Part shown: positions 19,551-28,556 of the stretch, piece by piece
How the letters are laid out: each line of letters opens with the position of its first letter
How positions within the stretch are numbered: position 1 is the stretch's first letter
Assembly: GCF_016907975.1 (NCBI RefSeq)
Contig: NZ_JAFBCY010000004.1
Coordinates: 248,001-312,000 of the forward strand
Source of the DNA: Methylopila capsulata
GTDB lineage: Bacteria > Pseudomonadota > Alphaproteobacteria > Rhizobiales > Methylopilaceae
Length of the DNA: 64,000 bases
Direction of reading: 5' to 3'
Program-made: the position numbers and the translations under genes
Notes under the pieces: generated by a model
What the model saw: the letters and a program-made list of their open reading frames with translations, nothing else
Told to the model about the DNA's origin: nothing
Databases searched by the model: none

Positions 19551-20315
19551 ATGGACGGAACGCCGGGGGCGGACGGGGAGATCGAGGGCGCGGCGGCCCA
19601 GGCGCTGGCGCTCCGCGTGCGCGAGGAGCTGGCGCTGCGCCGGATGTCCCGGCAGGGGCTCGCCGACCTCGCCCGCATCAGCATCTCGACGCTGGAGAAG
19701 GCGCTGTCCGGCCGCCGTCCCTTCACGCTGGCGAGCGTGATCCGGCTCGAGGACGCGCTCGGCGTGCGGTTGCGCGAGAGCCCGGCGCCGCCCTCCGCGC
19801 CCGCCCTGGGCGAGGCTTCCGCGCCCGATTCGCTGGGCGCCTACTCCCGGCCCGCGGTGCGCTGGCTCGAGGGCGCCTACCTCACGCTGCGGCCCTCCTT
19901 CGGGGACGCCGACGCCGTCTACGCCTACCGCACCGACATCCTCTGGAACGACGACGCCAGCCGTCTCGTGTTCGTGGAGCGGGAGCGGCTCGACGCGCCC
20001 TACGCGCAGTCCGGCGAGGTGGCGGCGCCGCACCAGTCCGGCCACCTCTACCTCGTCACCAACCGCCACGGGCAGCACCGGCTGATCACGGTGGGGCGGC
20101 CCACCATCGACGGCGCGATGTACGGCGTGCTGTCGACGCTGCTCGCCGGCCTCGGCTCGCAACTCACGCCGATCGCGGCGCCCATCGCGTTCGTGCGGGA
20201 GACGGACTGGAGCGCGGCCCCGCTCGGCCGCGTGCGCCCGGGCGACGCCGCCTACGCCGCCTGCCGCGAACGGCTCGACCGGGTGAAGGGCGAGGGCTTC
20301 GCGCTGTTCCGGTGA
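19551..20315 (+). CDS. Helix-turn-helix (XRE-type) transcriptional regulator
   Basis: A 254-residue DNA-binding protein. The N-terminal 70 residues carry an XRE-like helix-turn-helix (MSRQGLADLARISISTLEKA, then LSGRRPFTL and the RLEDALGV helix). The C-terminal 160 residues form an unassigned domain containing YAYRTDILWNDDASRLVFVE and HLYLVTNRHGQHRLITVG, perhaps a ligand-sensing domain. It diverges from the sortase operon and starts directly after three phased TGCGG repeats, so it may control itself and the sortase pair. The ribosome site is weak, and an upstream in-frame start cannot be excluded. A strong terminator follows. Confidence 0.85.
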   Translation: MDGTPGADGEIEGAAAQALALRVREELALRRMSRQGLADLARISISTLEKALSGRRPFTLASVIRLEDALGVRLRESPAPPSAPALGEASAPDSLGAYSRPAVRWLEGAYLTLRPSFGDADAVYAYRTDILWNDDASRLVFVERERLDAPYAQSGEVAAPHQSGHLYLVTNRHGQHRLITVGRPTIDGAMYGVLSTLLAGLGSQLTPIAAPIAFVRETDWSAAPLGRVRPGDAAYAACRERLDRVKGEGFALFR

Positions 20316-20326
20316 GGCCAGAACGC

Positions 20327-20362
20327 AAAATCCCCGGACGCGCCGGCGTCCGGGGATTTTTT
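20327..20362. terminator. Rho-independent terminator, probably bidirectional
   Basis: AATCCCCGGACGC (20329-20341) pairs with GCGTCCGGGGATT (20346-20358) around the loop GCCG, followed by a run of T to 20362. It ends the HTH gene on the plus strand. Read in reverse it also has AAAA as a short U-tract, so it could end the tRNA-Asn transcript. Confidence 0.85.
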
Positions 20363-20396
20363 GGATCGAAGCGGATCAACCGCTTGGGTCTGAAAC

Positions 20397-20471
20397 TGGC
20401 TCCCCGGGCAGGATTCGAACCTGCGACAACTCGATTAACAGTCGAGGGCTCTACCGCTGAGCTACCGAGGA
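20397..20471 (-). tRNA. tRNA-Asn (GTT)
   Basis: A 75-nt gene including an encoded CCA. The acceptor stem TCCTCGG pairs with CCGGGGA. The anticodon stem CTCGA/TCGAG encloses the loop CTGTTAA with anticodon GTT, and the T arm is GCAGG-TTCGAAT-CCTGC. All arms are complete and the D arm GCTC/GAGC is canonical. Confidence 0.97.
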
Positions 20472-20554
20472 CCGCGAGAAGCGCGCCGCGCTCTCGGGAG
20501 GCCGCGCCTATAGCAGAAGATTCGACCGGGCGCCAAGCCGCTTTCGCGACGACG

Positions 20555-21028
20555 TCACGACGCGGGCGTGGTTTCCGCCTGCGCGACCGGCTTGGAGCCG
20601 GGCCTGGAGGCGGGCGCCTTCTTGCGGCGCGGCCCCGGCGCGGACGCCGCCGCCTCGGGCTGCAGCGCGAGCACGATGGGATTGGGATAATGCTCGAGGG
20701 TGGCGCCTGTCGCGGCGTCGACGCCCATGCCGATGACGCCGCCGACGAGCACGTTGCCCGCGAAGCCCGCCGCGCCGGAGCCTGCGATCCGCGTCTTCAC
20801 CGGCATCGTGGCGTCCCGGTAGCCGGGCTTCGAGGCGGTCACGATGAACTCGTCCTTGCGGCCGACCGTGAAGGTGCAGGGGCTGGTCGGGCAGCTGTGG
20901 TTCATCGAGGTGCGGACGCTGGCCCCCGCCGGCTCCGTCGTGACCGTGATCTGGTTGGTGGAGCCGCGCGTGATGCTGGCGCAGCCCGCGAGCGAGGCCG
21001 CCGCGGCGATGACGAGAACGAAGCGCAT
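20555..21028 (-). CDS. Small lipoprotein with PEGA-like domain
   Basis: A 157-residue predicted lipoprotein: MRFVLVIAAAASLAGC has a short hydrophobic leader and lipobox LAGC, so the mature protein begins at Cys16. The following ITVTTEPAGASVRTSMN and FTVGRKDEFIVTASKPGY resemble a PEGA-type carbohydrate-binding-like repeat. A glycine-rich hydrophobic stretch (NVLVGGVIGMGVDAATG) follows, and the tail is Ala/Pro/Lys rich. The ATG at 21028 has GGGA upstream; a longer reading frame runs through tRNA-Cys and is rejected. It lies between two tRNA genes on the same strand. Function unknown, likely envelope associated. Confidence 0.85.
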   Translation of the reverse strand: MRFVLVIAAAASLAGCASITRGSTNQITVTTEPAGASVRTSMNHSCPTSPCTFTVGRKDEFIVTASKPGYRDATMPVKTRIAGSGAAGFAGNVLVGGVIGMGVDAATGATLEHYPNPIVLALQPEAAASAPGPRRKKAPASRPGSKPVAQAETTPAS

Positions 21029-21167
21029 GAGTCCCAAATCCCCCGAAGTGGCCGCGCACGTGGCGACCGCAGACGGGTGGATGACGGACGCGCGACGATT
21101 CGCGTGAGAGTGAAACTGCGTAGTCGTCGAAGGATCAGCAGACTGTGGCGAATCCGCCGCTGAAAAG

Positions 21168-21241
21168 TGGAGGCCACGCCCGGAATCGAACCGGGATGCA
21201 AGGATTTGCAGTCCTCTGCGTAACCATTCCGCCACGTGGCC
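21168..21241 (-). tRNA. tRNA-Cys (GCA)
   Basis: A 74-nt gene including CCA. The acceptor stem GGCCACG pairs with CGTGGCC, followed by T and CCA. The anticodon arm AGGA-CTGCAAA-TCCT gives anticodon GCA, and the T arm is CCCGG-TTCGATT-CCGGG. All arms are complete. Confidence 0.97.
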
Positions 21242-21435
21242 TCGTGCGAGATGCGGCTCGGGTCTGGGACCCAGCATTTGCTGCTCGCGGAACGGCGGCT
21301 CTCCATAGCCTGCAGGTCGGGCCATCGCAACACGCGAATGACGCGACGCGCTTGCCTGACGCGGCGCGGCGCCGCAGATAGAACGTCGCGGCGCGGGGCT
21401 GGCCCGGCGCCAGGAACGTTCGGAGACGAGACGTC

Positions 21436-22080
21436 ATGTCGGATTTCGCGCGCCTCAGGCAGGGCATGGTCGATTGCCAGATCCGTGTCGCGGACGTGAC
21501 CGATCCGCGGGTCATCGCCGCCTTCTCCGAGACGCCGCGCGAAAACTACATGCCCGCCGGCCGCCGCGACGTCGCCTACCTCGATTCGCGCGCGCCGCTC
21601 GGCGGCGGTCGCGAGATGCTCGACCCCATGACCCTCGCCAAGCTCGTGCAGCTCGCCGATCCGCGCGAGGGCGAAACCGCGCTCGTCGTGGGCGCCGGGC
21701 TCGGCTATGCGGCCGCGGTGCTGTCGCGGCTCGTCGCCGTGGTGACGGCGGTGGAAAGCGATCCGGCTCTGGCGGCGGCTGCTCGGGCGAATCTTGCGGG
21801 CGACGGCGTGACGCTGGTCGAGGGGCCGCTGCCGGCCGGCGCGCCAAATGGGGCGCCCTACGACCTGATCTTCATCGACGGCGCGGTGGAGGACGGCCTC
21901 AGCGCTCTCGCCGGGCAGCTGAAGCCTCACGGCCGCATCATCGCGCCCGCGGGCCGCACGCGGCCGACGAAGGCCACCATCTTCCGCCGCAACGGCGCGG
22001 AGCTCGGCGCGGCTCCGGCCTTCGACGCGCATGCGGCGGTCTTGCCTGGATTTGCAGCGGAGGATGTGTTCGCGCTCTGA
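21436..22080 (+). CDS. Protein-L-isoaspartate O-methyltransferase family protein
   Basis: A 214-residue SAM-dependent methyltransferase-like protein of the PCMT family. The N-terminus MSDFARLRQGMVDCQIR and RENYMPAGRRDVAYLD match the alphaproteobacterial branch found upstream of tolC. The SAM motif is degenerate: ALVVGAGLGYAAAVL in place of VLEIGTGSGY, and the usual substrate loop is shortened. It may therefore not repair isoaspartate. It precedes the TolC-family gene by 184 bp on the same strand, a common pairing in this group. Start supported by GGAGACGAG upstream. Confidence 0.85.
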   Translation: MSDFARLRQGMVDCQIRVADVTDPRVIAAFSETPRENYMPAGRRDVAYLDSRAPLGGGREMLDPMTLAKLVQLADPREGETALVVGAGLGYAAAVLSRLVAVVTAVESDPALAAAARANLAGDGVTLVEGPLPAGAPNGAPYDLIFIDGAVEDGLSALAGQLKPHGRIIAPAGRTRPTKATIFRRNGAELGAAPAFDAHAAVLPGFAAEDVFAL

Positions 22081-22137
22081 GGGCGGAGATCACCTCAGCG
22101 TGAACCGCTGTGGCGCCGCTGCGTCACAGGTCGTGAC

Positions 22138-22149
22138 TTAATGGTTAAC
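22138..22149. promoter_or_regulatory. CtrA-like half-site TTAATGGTTAAC
   Basis: TTAATGGTTAAC contains, on the minus strand, TTAACCAT, a sequence reported as a CtrA-associated half-site in alphaproteobacteria. It does not have the full TTAA-N7-TTAA spacing. It lies about 115 nt before the tolC start, in an otherwise GC-rich gap. Cell-cycle control of tolC or the pcm-like gene is only a suggestion. Confidence 0.3.
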
Positions 22150-22264
22150 GGCGCGCCTCGGTCGTTTCCATGGCGGGACGGCGCCGATAGGATCGCCGCC
22201 GGGACGCGTCACGACGCGCGATGGGAGTCTCATCCCGTCGCCGCGCACGAAATTCGGTGAGTAT

Positions 22265-23725
22265 ATGTCGACGAGCGACTCGTATCGTCTCCGCCAGCGC
22301 CGCGCGCTGGGCGTCGCAGCGATGGCCGTCCTGGCCGCGCTGTCGTTTGGGGGGACGGCGGCGCAGGCCCAGACGCTCGAGGGCGCGCTGTCGCGCGCCT
22401 ACCAGGGCAATCCCACTCTCAACGCGCAGCGCGCCCAGGTGCGCGCCACCGACGAACAGGTGCCGCAGGCGCTGTCGGGCTATCGGCCGACGATCAGCGC
22501 GACCGTGGACGCTGGATTTCAGCGCGACCGGACCAAGGGCACACAGAGCGGCTCAATCCTTGATCCGACCGCTCCCGGAGGCCTTGGTCAGGTTGGCGCC
22601 AAGTACAACTTGATCGAGAACAGCTATCCCCGCGGCGCCGGCGTCACGGTCGAGCAGAACGTCTTCAACGGCTTCCAGACAAAAAACTCCGTGCGTCGGT
22701 CGGAATCGAACATCCTCGGCGCGCGCGAGACCCTGCGGAACAGCGAGCAGAACATCCTGTTCGACGCGGCGCAGGCCTACATGGACGTGCTGCGGGACTA
22801 CGCGATCCTCGACGTCCGCAAGAACAACGTCCAGGTGCTGGAGGAGGAGCTGCGCGCCGCGCGCGAGCGCTTCCAGGTCGGCGAGGTGACGCGCACCGAC
22901 ACGGCGCAGGCCGAGGCCGCGCTGCAGGGCGCCCGCTCCGAGGTCAGCGCCGCGGAATCGCAGCTCAACACGAGCCGGGCCACCTACCGCCAGGTGGTGG
23001 GCGAGGACATCGCGCGGCCGCGGGCGGCGAAGTCGATCGACCGCCTGCTGCCGAAGTCGCTCGCCCAGGCCATCGGCCTCAGCCAGGCGCAGCACCCGGC
23101 GATCCTCGCCGCGCTGCACGGCGTGGACGCGGCCAACCTCGACATCCGCGTGGTCGAGGGCAACCTGCTGCCGTCGCTCAACCTGCAGGCCTCGTTCCAG
23201 CGCCGCTACGATCCGGGCTCGTCGATCAACCGCACGACGTCGGGCTCCATCGTCGGCCAGCTGACGATCCCGATCTACGAGGGCGGCACCGTCTACTCCC
23301 AGGCCCGTCAGGCCAAGGAGACCGCGGGGCAGCGCCGGCTCGAGGCCGACGTGTCGCGTGATCAGGTGCGGCAGGCGGTCGTCTCGGCCTGGGGCCAGGT
23401 CGAGGCCACCACGGCGCAGATCAAGTCTGCGCAGGCGCAGATCGAGGCGTCGCAGACCGCGTTGAACGGCGTGCGCGAGGAGGCCAAGGTCGGCCAGCGC
23501 ACCACGCTCGATGTGCTGAACGCGCAGCAGGACCTGCTGAACGCGCGGCAATCGCTGATCACCGCCCAGCGCGACCGCGTGGTGGCGACCTACGCTCTGC
23601 TCTCGTCGGTCGGTTGGCTGACGGCCGAGCGTCTGGGCCTGCAGGTCGCGCGTTACGATCCGAACGTCCACTACGACCAGGTGCGCGACAAGTGGATCGG
23701 CCTGCGCACCCCGGACGGTCGCTGA
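22265..23725 (+). CDS. tolC: TolC family outer-membrane channel protein
   Basis: A trimeric outer-membrane exit duct for type I secretion and drug efflux. The 486-residue precursor has a signal peptide (hydrophobic core LGVAAMAVLAALSFGG, cleavage after AQA). Two repeated outer membrane efflux domains follow, typified by LEGALSRAYQGNPTL, FDAAQAYMDVLRD, RFQVGEVTRTDTAQAEA and, in the second half, KVGQRTTLDVLNAQQDLLNA. Length and repeats are standard. No membrane-fusion or ABC partner is next to it, as is usual for shared TolC proteins. The ribosome site is weak (GGTGAG). Confidence 0.92.
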   Translation: MSTSDSYRLRQRRALGVAAMAVLAALSFGGTAAQAQTLEGALSRAYQGNPTLNAQRAQVRATDEQVPQALSGYRPTISATVDAGFQRDRTKGTQSGSILDPTAPGGLGQVGAKYNLIENSYPRGAGVTVEQNVFNGFQTKNSVRRSESNILGARETLRNSEQNILFDAAQAYMDVLRDYAILDVRKNNVQVLEEELRAARERFQVGEVTRTDTAQAEAALQGARSEVSAAESQLNTSRATYRQVVGEDIARPRAAKSIDRLLPKSLAQAIGLSQAQHPAILAALHGVDAANLDIRVVEGNLLPSLNLQASFQRRYDPGSSINRTTSGSIVGQLTIPIYEGGTVYSQARQAKETAGQRRLEADVSRDQVRQAVVSAWGQVEATTAQIKSAQAQIEASQTALNGVREEAKVGQRTTLDVLNAQQDLLNARQSLITAQRDRVVATYALLSSVGWLTAERLGLQVARYDPNVHYDQVRDKWIGLRTPDGR

Positions 23726-23880
23726 CCGCGCGAGGCTGTGGGCGGCGGTCAGCCGCCGCTTGTGAGCCGAGTCGAGGGCGCCATACTCGCGGAAATCGGT
23801 GTGCGGCCGGGCGATTCGTGCCAGCCCGCGTCGATGGCAGTCGCGCCGAGGGGCGGTCGCGCGAGTGAGAGGACAGACGT

Positions 23881-24519
23881 ATGAGCACTGCCGCGAAGGC
23901 TCACGAGCCGACGATGGAGGAGATCCTGGCCTCGATCCGTCGCATCATCTCCGATGACGAGCCGGCGCAGACCAAGGCCGAGCCGTTGAAGGCGCCCGAA
24001 CCCATCGAGGCCGAGGCGTCCAGCTCGCTCGGGCAGGACGACATCGACGCCATGCTCGCGTCCTTCGACGCGCCGCCCGCGCCGAAGGCGGAGCCGCTCG
24101 AGAAGCCAAAGGCTGCCGCGAAGCCTGCGGCTGAGGAGAGGGCGTCGCTCCGCCCGGTGATCGTGGAAGCCGCGCCGGAGCCCGATTCGCAGATGGACGA
24201 TCTCGACGTCTTCGAGCTCACGGACGAGATGGCCGCGGAGCCGGAGCCTGCGCCGATGGCCTTCGGGCCGCGCCCTGCGTCCGCGCCGCGCGAGGCGCTC
24301 GCGGAGCGGTTGATCTCGGAGCCCGCGGGCGAGGCTGTCAACGCCGCCTTCGGCTCGCTGGCCCACACCATCCTGTCGCAGAACGCCCGCACGCTGGACG
24401 ACCTCGTCAAGGAGATGCTGCGGCCCATGCTGAAGGCCTGGCTCGACGACAACCTGCCGCCCCTGGTGGAGCGCCTGGTGCGCCACGAGATCGAACGCGT
24501 CGCCCGCGGCGGCCGCTGA
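23881..24519 (+). CDS. popZ: PopZ family polar organizing protein (DUF2497)
   Basis: PopZ forms polar condensates that anchor the chromosome origin and recruit cell-cycle kinases in alphaproteobacteria. The 212-residue product keeps the short N-terminal helix EPTMEEILASIRRIISDD (residues 9-26) and the C-terminal oligomerisation helices (NARTLDDLVKEMLRP, MLKAWLDDNLPPLVERLV). They are joined by an acidic, proline/alanine-rich, low-complexity linker of about 110 residues. It lies directly upstream of valS, as in Caulobacter and many Hyphomicrobiales. Assignment by the two conserved ends is strong; the linker is expected to vary. Confidence 0.92.
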   Translation: MSTAAKAHEPTMEEILASIRRIISDDEPAQTKAEPLKAPEPIEAEASSSLGQDDIDAMLASFDAPPAPKAEPLEKPKAAAKPAAEERASLRPVIVEAAPEPDSQMDDLDVFELTDEMAAEPEPAPMAFGPRPASAPREALAERLISEPAGEAVNAAFGSLAHTILSQNARTLDDLVKEMLRPMLKAWLDDNLPPLVERLVRHEIERVARGGR

Positions 24520-24633
24520 GGCGCGACGTGATGTTCCGTGACCGGGACGCGGGGAACCACGCGTCGTTCCGGGCGACGTTCCGGAACCCATCAGTCCGCC
24601 GGTCCAGATAGATCGCACACTCAGGGATTATGG

Positions 24634-24654
24634 GCCCCGGGACAGGCCCGGGGC
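24634..24654. repeat. Short perfect palindrome in the 345-bp popZ-valS gap
   Basis: GCCCCGGG (24634-24641) and CCCGGGGC (24647-24654) form an 8-bp perfect stem around ACAGG. It resembles the CCCCGG/CCGGGG cores of the longer elements at 34075-34167 and 60060-60152. The remainder of the gap 24520-24864 shows no gene or RNA that I can support. A frame open upstream of valS to 24733 has no conserved residues. Confidence 0.5.
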
Positions 24655-24864
24655 GACGGCTGGGCGTGAGGCGCAGATCGCAGGTCGCCTGACGCGAGAC
24701 GCGCCGGCGTCTGGAGGCCGCCTTCGGCCGCCATGAGGATGGCTCGACGGCAGGCTGGCCTCTGCTCCCCGGCTCCCGAGATTGACACTCCCGCCGCGCT
24801 TGGGGTTCAACGCGCGCGGGCCGTTCGCGGTCCGCAGGTTCCCAAGCGCGTCCGAGGCCGTCCC

Positions 24865-27561
24865 ATGCTCGACAAGACCTATTCTCCGGCCGACATCGAG
24901 GAGCGGATCGCGGCTCGCTGGGACGAGGTCGGCGCGTTCAAGGCGGGCGCGGGGGCGGAGCCGGGCGCCGAGCCCTACTGCATCGTCATCCCGCCGCCGA
25001 ACGTCACCGGCTCGCTCCACATGGGCCACGCGCTCAACGACACGCTGCAGGACATCCTCGCGCGCTTCGAGCGCATGCGCGGCAAGGACGTGTTGTGGCA
25101 ACCCGGCATGGACCACGCCGGCATCGCGACGCAGATGGTCGTCGAGCGCCAGCTGGCCGAGCGCCAGCAGCCCGGCCGCCGCGACATGGGGCGCGACAAG
25201 TTCGTCGAGCGTGTGTGGGAATGGAAGGCCGAATCTGGCGGTATGATCCTGAAGCAGCTGCAGCGGCTCGGCGTTTCCGCCGACTGGTCGCGCGAGCGCT
25301 TCACCATGGACGAGGGGCTGTCGCGGGCCGTCGTCAAGCTGTTCGTCCGGCTGCACAAGGACGGGCTGATCTACCGCGACAAGCGGCTGGTCAATTGGGA
25401 CCCGAAGCTCCTCACCGCGATCTCGGACATCGAGGTCCAGTCCATCGAGGTGAAGGGCCATCTTTGGCATCTGCGCTACCCCGTCGAGGGCTCGGACGAG
25501 TCGATCGTCGTCGCGACCACGCGACCCGAGACCATGCTGGGCGACGCGGCCGTCGCGGTGCACCCGGAGGACGAGCGCTACAAGCACCTCGTCGGCAAAT
25601 ACGTTGTCCTGCCGCTGGTCGGCCGCCGCATCCCGATCGTCGCGGACGAGTATTCGGACCCCGAGAAGGGCACCGGCGCGGTCAAGATCACGCCGGCGCA
25701 TGACTTCAACGACTTCGAGGTCGGCAAGCGCCACAACCTGCCGTTGATCAACGTGCTGACGCCCGAAGGCCGGATGCTGCTCGCCGGCAACGAGGCCTTT
25801 CTGGCCGGAGCCGAGCCCGAGGCGGACGCGCTCGCGCTCGACGGTCTCGACCGGGTGGACGCCCGCAAGCAGGTCGTCGCGCTGATGGAGGCGCGCGAGC
25901 TGCTGGTCGAGATCGAGCCCAACGTCCACCAGGTCCCTCATGGCGACCGCTCGGGCGTCGTGATCGAGCCCTATCTGACCGACCAGTGGTACGTCGACGC
26001 CAAGACGCTGGCGGTCGAGGCGATGGCGGCGGTGCGCAACGGGCGGACGCGGTTCGTCCCGGAGACCTGGTCCAAGACCTATTTCGAGTGGATGGAGAAC
26101 ATCCAGCCCTGGTGCGTCTCGCGCCAGCTGTGGTGGGGGCACCAGATCCCGGCGTGGTTCGGGCCGGACGGGCAGATATTTGTCGAGGAAAGCGAGGCCG
26201 AGGCGCTCGCCGCCGCGGAGGCGCATTACGGAACGCCGACGGCGCTCACCCGCGACGAAGACGTGCTCGACACCTGGTTCTCCTCCGCGCTGTGGCCGTT
26301 CTCGACCATGGGCTGGCCGGACCAGACGCCGGAGCTGGAGAAGTACTATCCCAACGCCGTGCTGGTGACGGGCTTCGACATCATCTTCTTCTGGGTGGCC
26401 CGGATGATGATGATGGGCCTCTACGTCATGAAGGAGGTCCCGTTCCGCGACGTCTACATCCACGCCCTCGTCCGCGACGAGAAGGGCGCCAAGATGTCGA
26501 AGTCGAAGGGCAACGTGATCGATCCGATCGAGCTGGTCGACGCCTATGGCGCGGACGCGCTGCGGTTCACCCTGGCGGCCATGGCCGCGCAGGGACGCGA
26601 CATCAAGCTGGCCCGCGCGCGGGTCGAGGGCTACCGCAACTTCGCGACCAAGCTCTGGAACGCCTCGCGCTTCGCGGAGATGAACGGCTGCCGCCCGGTC
26701 GAAGGGTTCGACCCCTCCACGGTGAAGGAGACCGTGAACCGCTGGATCCTCGGCGAGGCGGCCAAGGCGGTCGCCGACACCACCGCGGCGCTCGAGGCCT
26801 ACCGCTTCAACGAGGCGGCGGGCGCGGCCTACCGCTTCACCTGGAACGTCGTCTGCGACTGGTACCTCGAGCTGGTGAAGCCGGTGCTGCAGGGTGAAGG
26901 GCAGGGCGCCGAGGCGGACGAGACCCGCGCCACCGTCGCCTTCGTGCTCGACGAGGTGGCGAAGCTGCTGCACCCGTTCATGCCGTTCGTGACGGAGGAG
27001 CTCTGGGCGTCCCGCGCCGGCGACGTGGCGCGGCCGAACATGCTGGCGCTGACCCGCTGGCCGGCGTTGGACGGCCTCGGCGACGCGGCCTCCGAATCCG
27101 AGATCGGCTGGCTGGTGGAGCTGGTGACCGAGCTGCGCTCGGCCCGCGCCGAGATGGGCGTGCCGGCCTCCGCCACGCTGCCGCTGGTGGTCGTCGGCGG
27201 CGACGACGAGACCCGCGCCCGCGCGGAGCGCGCCGCGCCGACGCTCGCGCGCATCGCCCGCGTCTCCAGCGTCTCGTTTGCGGACTCGCCGCCCGAGGCG
27301 GCGATCCAGCTCATCGTCCGCGGCTGCGTGGTGGCCGTGCCGCTTGAGGGCGTGGTCGACATCGCCGCCGAGAAGGACCGGCTCGCCAAGGAGAAGGCTA
27401 AGACGCAGGGCGAGATCAAGCGCATCGACGGCAAGCTCGGCAACGAGAGCTTTGTCGCCCGCGCGCCGGAGGAGGTCGTCGAGGCCGAGCGCGAGAAGCG
27501 CGCGGACTACGTCGCCCGCCTCGCCAAGATCGAGGCGGCGCTGACGCAGCTGGGCGGGTGA
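24865..27561 (+). CDS. valS: Valyl-tRNA synthetase
   Basis: A class I aminoacyl-tRNA synthetase charging tRNA-Val. The start at 24865 follows GAGG by 7 nt and gives the usual N-terminus MLDKTYSPADIEERI in an 898-residue protein. Signature HMGH lies at about residues 52-55 after PPNVTGSL, and KMSKS at 543-547. The CP1 editing domain contains TTRPETMLGD. The tRNA-binding anticodon domain follows, and the C-terminus is the coiled-coil arm (EKDRLAKEKAKTQGEIKRID). Longer frames upstream add non-conserved sequence and were not used. Convergent with the ABC permease, 16 bp away. Confidence 0.97.
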   Translation: MLDKTYSPADIEERIAARWDEVGAFKAGAGAEPGAEPYCIVIPPPNVTGSLHMGHALNDTLQDILARFERMRGKDVLWQPGMDHAGIATQMVVERQLAERQQPGRRDMGRDKFVERVWEWKAESGGMILKQLQRLGVSADWSRERFTMDEGLSRAVVKLFVRLHKDGLIYRDKRLVNWDPKLLTAISDIEVQSIEVKGHLWHLRYPVEGSDESIVVATTRPETMLGDAAVAVHPEDERYKHLVGKYVVLPLVGRRIPIVADEYSDPEKGTGAVKITPAHDFNDFEVGKRHNLPLINVLTPEGRMLLAGNEAFLAGAEPEADALALDGLDRVDARKQVVALMEARELLVEIEPNVHQVPHGDRSGVVIEPYLTDQWYVDAKTLAVEAMAAVRNGRTRFVPETWSKTYFEWMENIQPWCVSRQLWWGHQIPAWFGPDGQIFVEESEAEALAAAEAHYGTPTALTRDEDVLDTWFSSALWPFSTMGWPDQTPELEKYYPNAVLVTGFDIIFFWVARMMMMGLYVMKEVPFRDVYIHALVRDEKGAKMSKSKGNVIDPIELVDAYGADALRFTLAAMAAQGRDIKLARARVEGYRNFATKLWNASRFAEMNGCRPVEGFDPSTVKETVNRWILGEAAKAVADTTAALEAYRFNEAAGAAYRFTWNVVCDWYLELVKPVLQGEGQGAEADETRATVAFVLDEVAKLLHPFMPFVTEELWASRAGDVARPNMLALTRWPALDGLGDAASESEIGWLVELVTELRSARAEMGVPASATLPLVVVGGDDETRARAERAAPTLARIARVSSVSFADSPPEAAIQLIVRGCVVAVPLEGVVDIAAEKDRLAKEKAKTQGEIKRIDGKLGNESFVARAPEEVVEAEREKRADYVARLAKIEAALTQLGG

Positions 27562-27577
27562 GGGCGGCGCCGTCGCC

Positions 27578-28393
27578 TTACGCTTCCGCCGCCTTGCCTG
27601 CGGCGCGGCGGCGGAGCAGGGCGGCGATCAGGCCGCCGGCGAGCAGCAGGGTCGCGGCCGCCAGCGTGCTCATGGTCCCGAGCGCCGGCACCATCGGCGT
27701 GTAGCCAGCCACCATCTTCGAGTAGAGCCACTCGGGAACGGTGGAGTCCGCGCCCGTGGTGTAGAGCGACAGCGGAAAGTTGCCCCAGGACAGCAGGAAG
27801 GCGAACAGCGCCCCGGACCAGACGCCCGGCCACAGGATAGGCAGCGTCACCTCGCGCAGGATGAACAGGCGGCCCGCGCCGAGATCGGCCGCGGCCTCCT
27901 CCAGCGCCGGGTCGAAGCCGTAGACCTGGATCGCGATCACCAGCGTCACGACCGGGACGATCCAGACCAGATGAGCGAAGATCGCCGTCTGCCACGTCGG
28001 CTGGATCCCGACTGCGTTGAACCACAGCAGCAGCGCGAGGCCGAGCACCGGCTGGGGAAAGAAGATCGGCAGCAGCACCAGCTTCTGGTAGAGCCGCCGG
28101 CCCTTCCAGTCGTAGCGCGCGAAGGCGAGCGCCCCGAAGAAGGCGACGACGACCGCGACAGCCGTGACGATGAAGGCGATCGCCAGCGAGGTCTTGACGA
28201 TGGTCTGGACCTCGAAGCTCTCAAGTGCCCGGCTCCACCACTCCGTGGACCAGCGGGCGACGGGGAAGCCGAAGTAGCGGCTCTTGGACAGCCCCGCGAG
28301 CGCCCCGCAGACGATCGGCAGGTAGACCAGCACGAGGACGAACAGCGTCCAGACCCAAATCAGGAAGTTGGAGCGACGGGCGGACTGGTTCAT
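27578..28393 (-). CDS. ABC transporter permease, polyamine type (PotI/PotC-like)
   Basis: An inner-membrane permease of 271 residues with about six membrane segments. The inner-loop EAA signature is DPALEEAAADLGAGRLFILREVTLP, which contacts the ATPase. It is the last gene of the SBP-ATPase-permease-permease operon and is separated from the preceding permease by a 163-bp palindromic element. The family usually imports spermidine or putrescine; related systems import other amines. A hydrophobic first helix (LIWVWTLFVLVLVYLPIV) begins near residue 11. Confidence 0.9.
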   Translation of the reverse strand: MNQSARRSNFLIWVWTLFVLVLVYLPIVCGALAGLSKSRYFGFPVARWSTEWWSRALESFEVQTIVKTSLAIAFIVTAVAVVVAFFGALAFARYDWKGRRLYQKLVLLPIFFPQPVLGLALLLWFNAVGIQPTWQTAIFAHLVWIVPVVTLVIAIQVYGFDPALEEAAADLGAGRLFILREVTLPILWPGVWSGALFAFLLSWGNFPLSLYTTGADSTVPEWLYSKMVAGYTPMVPALGTMSTLAAATLLLAGGLIAALLRRRAAGKAAEA

Positions 28394-28415
28394 ATCGCGG
28401 GACCTCCCGACCGTT

Positions 28416-28543
28416 GAGGCCCCTCACCCGTAAGGCTGGAGCCTTGCGACCTCTCCCCGCTGGGGAGAGGTGAATAACGGCGCCGTCTCGCACCTCTCCC
28501 CAACGGGGAGAGGTCGGCCCGCAGGGCTGGGTGAGGGGGCCTC
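28416..28543. repeat. Palindromic element between the two ABC permease genes
   Basis: The outer arms GAGGCCCCTCACCC (28416-28429) and GGGTGAGGGGGCCTC (28529-28543) pair over 14 bp with one bulged G. Inside are two hairpins, CCTCTCCCCGCTGGGGAGAGG and CCTCTCCCCAACGGGGAGAGG. It shares CTCTCCCC and CCTCACCC blocks with the 1136-1307 element. Its position inside an operon suggests that it is transcribed, where it could stabilise or cut the message between the permease cistrons. Confidence 0.75.
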
Positions 28544-28556
28544 TGGAGAACCACCA

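Noticed and set aside
19523-21163. 546-codon plus-strand frame through the HTH gene, the terminator and both tRNA-flanking regions
   Set aside because: It crosses a strong terminator and tRNA-Asn and is arginine-rich out-of-frame sequence. The true gene in this stretch is the 254-residue HTH protein in another frame.
22138-22149. Full CtrA box
   Set aside because: The two TTAA blocks are 3 nt apart rather than 7, so only a half-site can be claimed.
24733-24864. 44 extra N-terminal codons for valS
   Set aside because: The added residues are unconserved. The ATG at 24865 has GAGG at 7 nt and gives the family N-terminus.
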